Translations under genes and position numbers: made by a program
Assembly: GCA_037176705.1 (NCBI GenBank)
Contig: CM073907.1
Location: forward strand, 9,207,001 to 9,271,000
Length of the DNA: 64,000 bases
Direction of reading: 5' to 3'
DNA from: Molossus alvarezi
Taxonomy: Eukaryota; Chordata; Mammalia; Chiroptera; Molossidae
The notes under the pieces: generated by a model
Seen by the model: the letters and a program-made list of their open reading frames with translations, nothing else
Database searches by the model: none
Told to the model about the DNA's origin: nothing
In this document: positions 35,011 to 45,867 of the stretch, piece after piece
Layout: each line of letters starts with the position of its first letter
Position numbering within the stretch: position 1 is the first letter of the stretch

Positions 35011-35151
35011 TTTTACAAGAAACTATTTCATATGGAGTTCTTTTTTAGGTAATCCACTAAAAATAGACCTTTCTTCTATTTTTATATGGAACTCCATTGA
35101 CAGCAGTATGATTTTCATGTGTTTTCAATGGGTTTGGCATGGGATCAAGTC

Positions 35152-35315
35152 GACTCATTTTTTTCATTCATTCTTTCATTTATTTCCTTTCCTTTATTCG
35201 TTCGAGAAGCACACTGAGCATGCACCACACTCTGGTCCTGGGAACACGAATGCGTATAAGGCCACACTTCTTCCTCAAGGCTCATGCAGTGGGATCAACT
35301 TAGGGTTGATGTTTT
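35152..35315 (-). repeat. L2 3' end relic
   Basis: Starts with TTCATTCATTCTTTCATTTA, then CGAGAAGCACACTGAGCATG, GGTCCTGGGAACACGAATG and TCAAGGCTCATGCAGTGG, which is antisense L2 from its (TGAA)n end. Confidence 0.65.
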
Positions 35316-35582
35316 TATCAAATAATTATGATTCAGCGTGGCAAGTGCATACCACTTACCAGAGGTGATGGCCCATGCCAAGCACCATGCCGGACTTCGT
35401 TCTCCCAAAAAGGCATACCAAGGGAAATCTTAAAACTCAAAACAAATAATAAAACCAAGTTGTTCGTCACCTGTAGAACAGGTGGAGTGGTAGCATGCAT
35501 GATGATTTGGACAATAACCCAGGTTCCTCATTTGAGAAGGTCCAACTGTTTAATTCACTCAAGTTGTAGTTTAGCGACACAA

Positions 35583-35817
35583 AAGACTTGTCTGGTTGTT
35601 TTTTTTATATGTTTTTATTGGTTTTTTAGGAAAAGAGGAGGGGAGAGAGATACATCCATGTGAGAGAGAAGCATCGATCGGCTGCGTCCTGCACGCCCCC
35701 TACTGGGGATCAAGCCCACAAGCCAGGCATGTGCCCTGAACGGGAATCGAACCGGGACCTGCAGTCCATGGGACGATGCTCAATCCACTGAGCCACACTG
35801 GCTGGGCAAGACTTGTC
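35583..35817 (-). mobile_element. Ves SINE, type B, with 10 bp target-site duplication
   Basis: AAGACTTGTC at 35583-35592 and 35808-35817 flanks the SINE at 35593-35807. The body has the complement of type B (CTGCAGTCCATGGGACGATG, CGCCCCCTACTGGGGATC). The head ends CACACTGGCTGGGC. Confidence 0.95.
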
Positions 35818-38555
35818 CACTTTTGACGTGCCCTGTAAAGTAGAACAATGAAGAATTTTAGCAAATAAGCCTATTGCCGTATTGTAGATTAGGAAGTGCC
35901 TCTTAGCATTGATTGACAGTGAAGTCTCCCTCCGTTCCCCCAAAGAGAGGCAGTATGTTTGCCAACATTTTCGTGAACACTTGGTCCAAGTGCATATTGT
36001 GTCTCTTTATCCACAATGGACCCGTACCCCCCGATTCTCACCCCCACATTCCTTATGTTATTTAAACAGCGAAAGGAAAGGTCTACAGCTTTAAGGGTAA
36101 ATGCTCAACGTCCAGATGTCACCCGGATTGTTTCTCTCTTCTTCACTTCGTATCTGAACTCACGATTTCTTACGTCTGAACACGTACAGCTTTGGCCCAA
36201 ACATATCTGGTCTCCTGTTTAGGGTTGACCCGCGGAGGTAGTTTTGTCCCAAATCCCATGATTATTGCACACTATGGAATTTCGACCCAAACCTTGTGAG
36301 TGTCCAGAAAATCAGAAAGTGCCCACCAAGACCCACTTGTTCCAGTGCGACGGCCTGCAAGGGGCAGGAACAGGGAAGCAGAGCCCAGCTCTCAGAGAAG
36401 GAGCAGGGGGTGCGGGGGGTGCGGGGGTGGGGTGCAGCCCGGGAGACCTTGAAGTGCAGCAGCTGTGCGTCGTCTTTGAGGCCGAGGATCAAGCAGAGAA
36501 TATGAGCTAGGCAAACGTTGGCTTAAACTTGCCTCTCTCTTTGATTGTCCTTGGACATCTGCCTCATCTACTGTCAAGAATGTTTGGCAGCTGTTAGCTC
36601 AGAATAACACGGTTCTGCTGCGCCAGCCGCTACCCCAGCCTACTAATACTTTAAGCCAACTAGTCTCCGTTATATGACTGGCCTGATACACAACTATGCT
36701 AATGCCTTGAGCTAACTAGCTTTCTATCAGCCGTGGAAGACACAGGGGAGAGTCTTTGGTTTGTTTTCCTCACGTGCTAATTGGCTTTAATTGTTGGCCA
36801 ATTGGATTTCAAGTTCAGAGGAAAGTTGCCTGCACAAAGACAAGTCTTAACTTCAGACCGTGGGAGAGGCTGGCCAGCCCTTCTGGTCTCTGATGGAGCA
36901 CAATTTATGCAGATACACATGAATCCCGGACATGGGGGGCTCAAGGGAGAATTCTCCAGGCCGTCATGATGGTGTCTTAAAATTCAAACTCGTCCCGTAA
37001 GCCCAATACCAATCTATGAGAAACTGGGAGGGTATTCCTCCATGTATAGTCTGTAAACATCTAAGAAAGGGCCACCTTAAGCATATTAGGTTCCTTTTCA
37101 GTCCCAACTTTTTATTCTAAGAGTCTTCTTTCTATTGCTAAGACATTGCCATCGTGAGGAGAGAAAGTGCTGAGTTTAAAATATTGAAAATGGACATTTT
37201 CTATTCAATCCGTGAGACTGTTGTGTCACGGTAATAAAAATGCCGATTTTCTCTGCTCTTTCTCAATATTGCCCTCGTAGGAAGGTATTCACAGTAAAAC
37301 AGACACTTTGAGACCTGCACCCGCTTAGTTGGGGTTTCCAAGGACAGTGCAGACCGACTCATGGCCGTCGGCTGAGTGAGGGGATCAGGACAGGCACAAT
37401 CAAAAGCATTGATTTATTTCCAGTAGTGGTCATGGATTGCTTCTCGGGGAGTGCGGTGACCTCGGTTCGCCATGGGTAGGGAAATGGTGTTACAAAGTGG
37501 CGACTTACTAACCGTTTCCTGAGTCAACGTGGCCCTCCAGGGCTAATTCCCCAAATTCTCGTTTTCTATATTGGGTCTGAAATGTGTCTACTGGCACAAA
37601 TGGCTCTGCGGCTTTGATGGAATTGACCACTCGGTCGGTCTCACACCTGTCAATTCAATCACAGGATTTTTGACATTTTTGACTGAATTGACCAGGTGTC
37701 AGCCTAAACCTCACTGGTTGATTTCATCAAAAATTCTCAAACCAGCTTTCCTTTTAGAACAAAGTCAGAATCTGGAGCCTCATTAGTATTCCTCCATGTA
37801 CCTTGTTAGCACACTATTTTCTCATTTTTAAAAAAATCTCGATGCCAAAGCACCATGATTATACATGTATTCACACATGCATATATGCTTGAAGCTCTCT
37901 GCCAATGAGTGTTTTTTGCATTTGTAATTTACCAATTGGTATAGCTTATAGCATCCATCCATATAGCTGTAGTTTTCAAATAAATTAAATTAATCACTTA
38001 TCTCTTTATTCCACGAACACGTTTCATTTCTAGCTCATTTCCTATAGCAGAGTGTGTGATAAGGCAGGATAATTGTTGATTGGCAGGCCAGAAAAATGAT
38101 TCCAGGAGTAGCTTTTGGAGAACGCTTTGCATTTTTTGCCCCATGAGACTTACCAAGTTCAGAAATTACTCATTAGAACTGTTGGTCATTGCCTGTGCCC
38201 ACCCTCCACCTCTCACAGGGATGTAAGAATCATGTGTCTATTTTATTTTATTTTATTGGTGTCTGTTTTATTTCCTGATGATTTCCAGATTCTTAGAACT
38301 GTGCTCATACATTGCTTCTAGACCCTTGGCCATGGTGCTTGGAGATTTTAGGACCCGCCATGTCCAGGGTTATGGGTGAGGTCAGGAAAGCACATTCTGA
38401 GACTTCTCCATTCTCTCAACCACTTCTGCGCTTTCCACTTACTTAACTTGACTTATTTAGCCTGCTCTGCATTGCATGTATGATGTTGTTTTACCCTTTT
38501 TTTCCTAAGCTGTGAATTCCCAGAATATACTGCGCTGGTGTAGTCCAGGACCTTC
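35818..38555. other. Unique stretch, no gene recognised
   Basis: About 2.7 kb with no clear transposon. A GATTGACAG TALE-homeobox-like word occurs near 35911. The GC-rich patch 36340-36450 holds overlapping frames without recognised domains. Around 38500 an L2-like 3' end may precede the SINE tail, too weak to call. Confidence 0.4.
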
Positions 38556-38559
38556 CACA

Positions 38560-38650
38560 CAGTGGATGTTCTCTCTCATCCACGTTTCTCTCTCTCTCTC
38601 TCTCTCCCTCTCCCTTCCCCTCTCTCTAAAATCAATAAAGAAAAAAAATG
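38560..38650 (+). mobile_element. Ves SINE, 3' tail only
   Basis: GTGGATGTTCTCTCTCATCC, CT block, CTCTCTAAAATCAATAAAG and A run. The tRNA-like head and body are missing, so this is a 5'-truncated or partly deleted copy. Confidence 0.85.
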
Positions 38651-40139
38651 TAAATAGATGTGTGGCGTTGAAGCATGAACCTTCGAAAGGGTAGGGGATC
38701 TGAATCTTCTCTCTGCCAAGGACAGACCCTTAAGCAAGCCACTGATACCATTTAAACAGAGGATGTTTACATCAACTTGTATTGGGGAAATATCTATAAA
38801 TGAGAAAATGTTATTCCACAGCTCATGTGTCACAGTGTCTGACGTGACAGTGTGCTGTTTAGGGACGACCGTGTGAGCAAAGCCATTGTGGGGGACGGTT
38901 GTCACCGGTGCTGAGAAATTTTACTCTCTCCATATTGCTGGTTCTGAAACCTAGAAAAATCTGTTAATACTTTCTATTTCAAAAGTAAGTATGGAAATTC
39001 ATCAAAGTAGAGGGATTGTTTGTTTATTCAGTTTAAGATTATCACAATTGTTTTATTGTGTGTGGTTCCATATTCGAAACGCCCAAAGAGACTTGAAACC
39101 TTTTCTTGAACCCAACAGTTCACAAAATTAGCATCTCTCTTTGACATCAGGCCAATAATACTTTTGAAAGCAAAACAAAGCAACAACAACAAAAAAGAAA
39201 AACAACCTTTATTTAAAAGCTAAAAATCACATATGGTTCAGGACTTCCAAAAAGTTCATATTAAAAATATATATCTTTCCAGCCCAACGTGGAAGCTGGT
39301 CAGCAGCCTGCAGGGCGGGCGTCGGTTCTGGGCTCATCTGACCTCGGGTTTTGGCCTCCTCTGTCTCTTGAAAATGTCTAGTCCTCCCGGGTGGGGCGTT
39401 TTCCTTTGACGACACATACTGGGAAGAGCAATCCAGGGAGTCTCCTGCTCTCTGCTTTTCTCTCTGCACAACAGAAGACCACCCAGATTCTGCCTGGAGA
39501 ATATCACCCCAGCTCCTGGGCCTGGAGCACAGACTCTAGCCCAGTGAAGCTGACAAAGGGCCAGGCGAGATCAAAGACAATCAGCGTGGACGGAGCCACC
39601 ACATTATATAGACGGTCACATCACTCCAGACCCATCTCGCTGGCCCCTCCCCAGTAGTCAGCTCCACGAAGAGGAAGATTTTTAACAACATATGTCAATC
39701 GATCATCTCTCTAGTAAATGTTCCTCGTCACCCCCTCTTGCATCACAGAAGTCCTGATGCCAACTCCAGGATGATGAGTCCCTGCCAGGCTTTCATTACC
39801 TAATGAACACCCATTGTCTTCAAGGCCCCAAAGGACAGCTGGTCCTTTAAGACAGCTGATACTGAGCCTCTTGAACAGAACTGTATACAAAGCTTCACCG
39901 GGGTGGGAACTGGTCCTAATGAGCTTTACCCTTCAGTCCACCCCTCATGTCATCCCGCCTCCTGCCTCTTCTCTTCCCCATCACCTAACTGTTCACCTGG
40001 TCAAGCACGGCCATCCCCGGCGAATGGGTAATCCAGATGCGTGTTAGGTAAGCTGGACTGTGTCTCTCCAGAGTTTTCTTATTAGTAGTTTTTGTTTTTT
40101 CCCTGCCCCATAGACTTGTGCTAGAGAGAAAGGAAGGAA
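38651..40139. other. Unique stretch, no supported gene
   Basis: A 109-codon minus-strand frame at 38576-38905 starts outside the SINE and reads into the SINE tail, so it is not a gene. Nothing else recognised. Confidence 0.4.
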
Positions 40140-40265
40140 ACTAGGTTAAATGTGATGGTCCAGGGAGGCCTCCTGGAGAAGGTGACTTTTGAGTTGAGTC
40201 CTAATAGATAAGAAGGATTGGCTTTGTTAAGAGTTGGGCTAACATTCTAGGGAAAGATTAGATGG
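40140..40265. repeat. Possible old mammalian interspersed repeat
   Basis: TCCAGGGAGGCCTCCTGGAG followed by AAGGTGACTTTTGAGTTGAG and ACATTCTAGGGAAAG resembles a widespread ancient repeat module. The family is not named with confidence. Confidence 0.35.
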
Positions 40266-40314
40266 AAATAATTTTGAATAGTAATGTAAAAGGAACCAGC
40301 TAGGAGCTCAGGTT

Positions 40315-40337
40315 ACATACACACACTATATATATAC

Positions 40338-40378
<41 letters not shown>

Positions 40379-40409
40379 TATGTGTATATATATATGTGTA
40401 TATATATAT
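40315..40409. repeat. Compound (TA)n/(CA)n/(GT)n microsatellite
   Basis: ACAC, then (TA)n, then about 13 CA units, then ATATGTGTATATATATATGTG. CA repeats on one side and TGTATA on the other are partly complementary, so the tract could extrude as a cruciform. Confidence 0.93.
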
Positions 40410-40547
40410 CGCCTTATACATATCCTTAGGCCTTTGGAAATAATATCATAAGTTGTAGTGTTCTAGCTTTGCAACATATCTTATTGAATACCAAGATACC
40501 GCTAAATATCAAGGTATCACTCCTGTTACTCCAATGATGAGACTAAC

Positions 40548-40632
40548 CTGAACATAAAAGTTCAGTAATTTCCCCAAGCTGATGCAATCGATGGGAGAGA
40601 GCCCAGTCTCCAATCCACATCTGCTCCTGCCA
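40548..40632 (-). repeat. MIR fragment
   Basis: AAAAGTTCAGTAATTTCCCC, AAGCTGATGCAATCGATGGG and AGAGCCCAGTCTCCAATCC follow antisense MIR order. Confidence 0.5.
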
Positions 40633-40664
40633 TATATGTTTGTAAAAATTATGAGAATAAGTGG

Positions 40665-40870
40665 TTTTTTTTTCTTTTTTGAGACATAACAGCTTTTTTA
40701 TTGTTTGAAAACTAAATAAATAAGGTAGCACAGCCAAACAGTGAATCGCCAAGTAGACTCATAGGCGGCAACTCCGATTGCGCTCTTGATCACGAACATT
40801 GGAATATCGAAGTGTTAGGACCTGCAATATTCAGCTTCTTCTCCATTGTCCCAGAAAGCAGATCCCTTGG
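40665..40870 (-). pseudogene. Possible retrocopy 3' end, parent unknown
   Basis: On the minus strand an AATAAA signal (complement at 40697-40702) lies about 16 bases before an A-rich tail (complement of 40665-40680, A9GA... pattern). This is the normal spacing for a polyadenylated mRNA copied back into DNA. The sequence upstream on the minus strand holds short frames but I recognise no protein or UTR. The 5' limit is unknown and no flanking target-site duplication was found. It could equally be the 3' end of an unrecognised LINE. Confidence 0.3.
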
Positions 40871-42110
40871 TGCAAACGGCTGGGAGTGTCGGAAAATTCA
40901 TATACTCCGCTGAGAAACTAGGCCCTCACTAACACCTTCAGCCATGACCTTTGCTAGTATCTAGACCAGCAACGAAAACAGCAGCAGGAAGGAAACTCCC
41001 ACCCTGATGATAATGGCAGCAAGACATGAAGAAAAAGATGAAAGACGTCCCAGGGGATGTCCTATTACCCTGGTAAGGAGGGACCACTAAAGAGATTCTA
41101 TTCGGAACATTCAGGTCAAGATTGGAGCTGGAGTTTCCACAGCAGGAGACACGTGCTTTGGCTTAGACGTAGTTATAATTCCAGAACTCATCTCGGAAGA
41201 TCTGCTGGTTCGTGTTAGCAGCCCTTAGACCTGTGTGGAAACTGAAGCCCAGGGTTCGGCGACAAGTCATTGCTCGCTGGGTGCACTCCCCAGTTTTTCG
41301 ACTCAGAAGGAACTGAGGGGCAGCTCTAAGTATCCACTTGGAGCTAATAAACTAAACTGTGGGTCCCAGAGAGCTGGGGGCTGCCCGCATCCCTCCACAG
41401 GGCGGTCCTTTCTGGAGGGCGTTGGTCACATCACCCAGCACCCACCAGCTCTGCCTTTGGCCTCAGCAAACCGAGCCCTGGTGCCTCTTTCTCAGCGGGC
41501 CCCCCTGTAGCCTCTTGGGCTGCTGCGGCGGAGTCCCCAGGAGTCAGGGGGTGTAGGGCCCAACCCGATCACAGTGCCCATTGACTTCCCATTCCCAGTT
41601 CCACCTCTTCCATTCCGCTGGGGAGCTGTGTCCCCGCCAAGGAGATTATGCAGCGGCCTATGGAGGAGAGGGGACTTCACAAAGATAGAGCGCACAAAGA
41701 GTGTGACCAATCACGATGACAGGGCTGCGACGCTCACTTGTGATGGAATGAAATTAAATCCGCCACCGCACAATACAGCTTTATTCTGTGTCTGTGGGGA
41801 CCCTTGTTGGGCCTAGATTGAGAGAGAAAGTCAGAAGAGGGGAAGGAAGGCGCACCGTAAAAAGGATATTTTTTTTTTCTCCACATTCGTCAGACTTACT
41901 TTCCTCAGCAAAATGCCAACAATCTAGATGTGTGGGGAACTTATGAACACCCCTCAGCACTGATGTAAGAGCATAAAAGGCGCTTTGTATCTAATGATTT
42001 TAATAAGAACCCTAAGTGTAAGAGGCAAAACCAAATCCTTTCACACTTTCAATGTCCGATCCACACAATTTTTAAGAAGGGTATTAGGATCCTGGCGAGA
42101 AACAAAAGTC
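40871..42110. other. Unique stretch, no supported gene
   Basis: GC-richer at 41240-41660, where frames of 65-91 codons overlap in several frames with no recognised domain. No CpG island by eye. Confidence 0.4.
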
Positions 42111-42111
42111 C

Positions 42112-42317
42112 GGTCCAGCCAGCGTGGCTCAGTGGATGGAGCGTCATCCCATGGACTGAGAGGTCCTGGTTCCATTCCCAGTCAGGGCACATGCCTGGGT
42201 TGTGGGCTCGACCCCCAGTAGGGGGCGTGCAAGAGGCAGCCGATCAATGGTTCTCTTTCACATCAATGTTTCTATCTCTCTCTCCCTTCCTCTCTTTCTA
42301 GGAAAAAAAAAAAAAAA
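42112..42317 (+). mobile_element. Ves SINE, type B
   Basis: CCGGTCCAGCCAGCGTGGCT, ATCCCATGGACTGAGAGGTC, CCCAGTAGGGGGCGTGCAAG, CT block, and CTTTCTAGG followed by A15. Lies 130 bp from an opposite-strand type B copy. Confidence 0.94.
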
Positions 42318-42448
42318 TTGGCACAAACTCTTTAGACCCTTGTGTTTCAAGAAGTATCATGAACCCTGTTCACCCAGCACCTACTTTTCACCTGATGGCA
42401 TATCAGGACCCTGACAAGAGTCACTAATCTATTGTACTGCCAAATTGC

Positions 42449-42618
42449 TTAGAGAGAGAGAGAAATATCAATGTGAGAAACATCGATTGGCTGCCTCCCG
42501 CACGCCCCCTACTGGGGATCGAGTCCGCAAGCCAGGCATGTGCCCTGACTGGGAATCGAACCGGGACTTCTCAGTCCACGGGACGAAGCTCAATCCACTG
42601 AACCACACCAGCGAGGCC
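42449..42618 (-). mobile_element. Ves SINE, type B, short tail
   Basis: TTAGAGAGAGAGAGAAATATC at the tail end, CGCCCCCTACTGGGGATCG, CGGGACTTCTCAGTCCACGG and the head CACACCAGCGAGGCC. The CT block is short and the A tail nearly absent. With 42112-42317 it makes a closely spaced inverted pair. Confidence 0.93.
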
Positions 42619-42859
42619 AATTTGTATACTTAAAAAAAAAAAATACATCCTTTCAAATCTTTTGTCCGTTTTTTTAAGTAGGGTTGCCTACCGTGTTACT
42701 GTTGAGTTGATGCGCTGTGACAGAACAGTAAGAAACGCTTCAGAAGACCCACACTGCAGGACAGGAGTAGCAAGGAACAGAAATGACTTGTCATTGTGAG
42801 CGCTGTCGTCTAGACGCTGTAGGAGCTGACGCAAGCTCTCAGCATCACCAAGTCTTATT

Positions 42860-42972
42860 ACCGTCATCTGTAGGACAGCAGTAATGCGACGGATCTCACA
42901 GACGTAATGTGCAGGTTAGATGGGGAAGTATACATGAAGCTCCTGTAATGTGTGTGCCTGGCACGGAGCAGT
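42860..42972 (+). repeat. MIR 3' relic
   Basis: TCATCTGTAGGACAGCAGTA, GATCTCACAGACGTAATGTG, TGTAATGTGTGTGCCTGGCA: sense MIR 3' half. Confidence 0.55.
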
Positions 42973-43267
42973 TCATTGCAAGTAGACACAGGGCTTGCAG
43001 ATTCAACTTGCCGTGACGGCTGGTGCCAACGACAGAGAGGGACCTCCGGGATTGGTGCTAAGCGTGCGGCACCCCCAGAGTCGAACATATTCTAGACAGA
43101 ATGTTTCTGCTCCCCTTTCCCATGGAAGGACCTAGAGAATCAATCCTACTGCCCCATGTCACTGGGGAGCCACAGGGGGGCGGATCCCCCCTCACCGCCC
43201 CCCCAAAAAACAGCAACTAGAACCAAACTTGCAGCGGGATGTTAGGGAAGCATTTAAACCAAAAGTT

Positions 43268-43365
43268 TATAGGCTTCTATCGTTAATTCAAGAAATGTGT
43301 CGATGAACATGTCCTAAGCATCCTATATGCCTCAAGGGACAATGGAGATGAGCTGAGACATGGAC
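43268..43365 (-). repeat. L2 3' region relic
   Basis: TTAATTCAAGAAATGTGTCG, CATGTCCTAAGCATCC, TATATGCCTCAAGGGACAAT and TGGAGATGAGCTGAG: antisense L2 order. Confidence 0.5.
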
Positions 43366-43402
43366 AGATGAGCCCCAGAGGCAGAGACCCAGTGACAGGC
43401 TG

Positions 43403-43515
43403 AGTTTATTTTTTATTTTATTTTATTGTTTTTATCTTTATTGTTGGAAGTATTACAGATGTTCCCCCTTTTTCCTCCATTGACCCCCTCCTCCCTGCTC
43501 CCGCCCCCTCCCGAG
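43403..43515 (-). mobile_element. 5'-truncated LINE-1 3' end
   Basis: TTTTTATCTTTATTGTTGGA, AGTATTACAGATGTTCCCCC and TTTTTCCTCCATTGACCCCC, then a C-rich tract. It is the reverse complement of the L1 end at 13795-13936, preceded by a TTTTA-rich tail. Confidence 0.75.
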
Positions 43516-43519
43516 TTTT

Positions 43520-45572
43520 AATGATCATTCACAACAGAGAATTCTGCATGTAAAGAAATCCTGGATTGGCGATATCAGTCCATTGAACTAAATCTGTTAA
43601 ACCAACTGTGGCAGAAAACAAGCTTGCGATCATTGTCTTCATGAAAAATTGCCAGTTTGCTTTGGATCCGTGGTTCAGAATACACACGATATTTGTACTC
43701 AACGTATCAGAAGTATCAAGACGCTAGCATTGCTTTTCTGTTTGATTGCTTTTATTTTCTTTAGTTAAGAAAGAGAAAGTGAATGAAAAAGAATAAAAAT
43801 GAAATGTCCCCAGTTTAGAAACATCACCCATCATTTAGTTTCTTTAGGGGGATGGCTGACGGATTATAAGAAAACAGGGAGTTTAAGCAGAGTCATTTTC
43901 TTAGCACGTGAGTTGTGGTCAATAAAATTGTCGATTTTCTCTTGTTTGATTTCAGCCTATTCTTTCAGATCCACGGGTTAAGTTTGGGCAAGAAAGACAC
44001 ATAATTGTAGCCAATGATTGCCCCGGAGACTTATGTTAAAACTTAATGTTAAAACTTATTGGTAAAACAAGGATGTCGCATATTTTTAGCATTTTTAGTG
44101 TCTTCCACATTCATCCTCAGGATATCTGAATGTAAATTGTACTTTGCCTCTCCTGTCTCACCACCCGTTCTATAATCAACACTTGCAGAGAAAGTGAAAA
44201 GTGAGTTCAAGCTGTTTGGCTAAACAGCTAAGGAACCAGGCAAGTACATAATGTCTGTCCACTGAGGCCCGTCTCCCAGTTTTTATAGCTATTTTCACTG
44301 TTGTTGCACATTTTTGGTTGTTTCAATGCAACAGTAGTTCCAGCTGAGAAAAATTTCATACCCCAACTTCCCTCCAGTGTTCCCCTCCTCTGCCCTCTCC
44401 CCTCGTCCCCATGCACAGCCAGGCTTCAGTTGCCATGGCCAGACTTTTAAAGCATTTCAGACTTAAAAGGTTAAGATCTAAGGGCTGCTGATTTTATCTG
44501 AGCTTTTTAACTAATACAGGCAGGTGGATTAGAGCTGTGTGTACAATCCCTACTCTAGACACTTGGGTAAATACGCACAAGAGCTGGGGCAGCCGAGGAA
44601 GCAAACCGATGTTATTGTCTATTAATTCCAAAGTGGAGATTAAAGAAATCAGTAGTGTAAATATCAAAAAGGATTTCCACTTACATATACGAACATTACT
44701 CAAGCCGACCGGTGGGTCCAAATTATACGAAGGCTTTTTGCTTTGTTTTGTTTTTTGTTTTTTTGTTTTTTTTTCAGACGAGTGTGAATTTGATTTGCTT
44801 GCAATTTGCATAGGTTTTGGCCTCTCTTTGTGTACCAGGAAGGTGCTAACCCAACCCAGAATTCCCTTCACATGGTAGCAATTTGTGCTGTTTCTAGTTT
44901 CCATGTAGTTTCACCACAATAACAGGCGTATTGGCCAGAGCCGTAGTGTCGAGTCAACTTGTATTTTTTTGGTCTCTCTTTACGTAAAATTTCCTAGAAA
45001 ATGCCAAAGCACCGGGTGAGCAAAGCTGTCTCTCAAGGTCGGATGATTTCTAACTTTAGGCAGAAGACATCCCCACCTCGTTCAGCCGACTTTCTCTCTA
45101 CATGTTGGACTCCGGGCTGAAACAAGTCACTCTGGTATCACCACAAATGAATACCATGTGGGGCCTGGAACAGCTAAGCACAGATCCAGCCATTTTCCGT
45201 GCTGCTAGGACTAGGCTGCACCTTCCAAAGCTCTGCATCAGGGAGAGAGACGGCAGGGAAAACACAGGTGCTCCAATTTCAGCAAAAGTCATCACCATTA
45301 GCTTTTATGATGAGACCTGTGCATTTAAACACACACACACGCACAGGCTCACCCGGCTTTTCCATCAGCCCCGCGGCACAGCCGGCCATGGAGGAAAAGA
45401 CCTGAAGGATTTCCAGAAACTAGAACAAGGGGGGACGTGGCCACCCTGTTTTTGGAGACTCTAATTACAGCTCTCAGGCCATGTTTAGGTGACACACTCC
45501 GAATAGTCTAAGGGGACCCCCCACAACTACTCCAGAATTCTCCTCTGAGGATTGATGCCCCCGATCCCCAAA
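43520..45572. other. Unique stretch, no gene recognised
   Basis: Overlapping frames of 113 and 136 codons on opposite strands (44494-44904) include the TTTTGTTTTT run at 44740-44775 and show no recognised domain. No transposon named. Confidence 0.4.
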
Positions 45573-45867
45573 AGAAATGCAATACCGCTCTAGATAGTTT
45601 TGTTCAGTGGTTAGAGCGTTGACCTACAGACCCATGAGTCGTGGGTTCAATTCCGGCCAAGGGCACGTACCTCAGCTGCAGTTTGTCCCCGGGCCTGGTC
45701 GGGGTCATGTGGGAAGCCACCAGTTGATGTATCTCTCTCACGTCAGTGTTTCTCTCTCTCTCCCTTTCTCTTCCTTTCTCTCCCTCTCTCTCCCTTCCAC
45801 TCTCTCTGAAGATAAATAGAAAAATATCCTTGGGTGAGGATTTATAAAAAAAATAGAAACGCAATAC
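45573..45867 (+). mobile_element. Ves SINE, type C, damaged 5' end
   Basis: AGAAATGCAATAC at 45573-45585 and AGAAACGCAATAC at 45855-45867 (one mismatch) flank the SINE. The 5' end is altered (CTAGATAGTTTTGTTCAGTG instead of CCTGGCCGGTTTGGCTCAG). The type C body (CCAAGGGCACGTACCTC) and TCCTTGGGTGAGGATTT end are intact. Confidence 0.93.
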
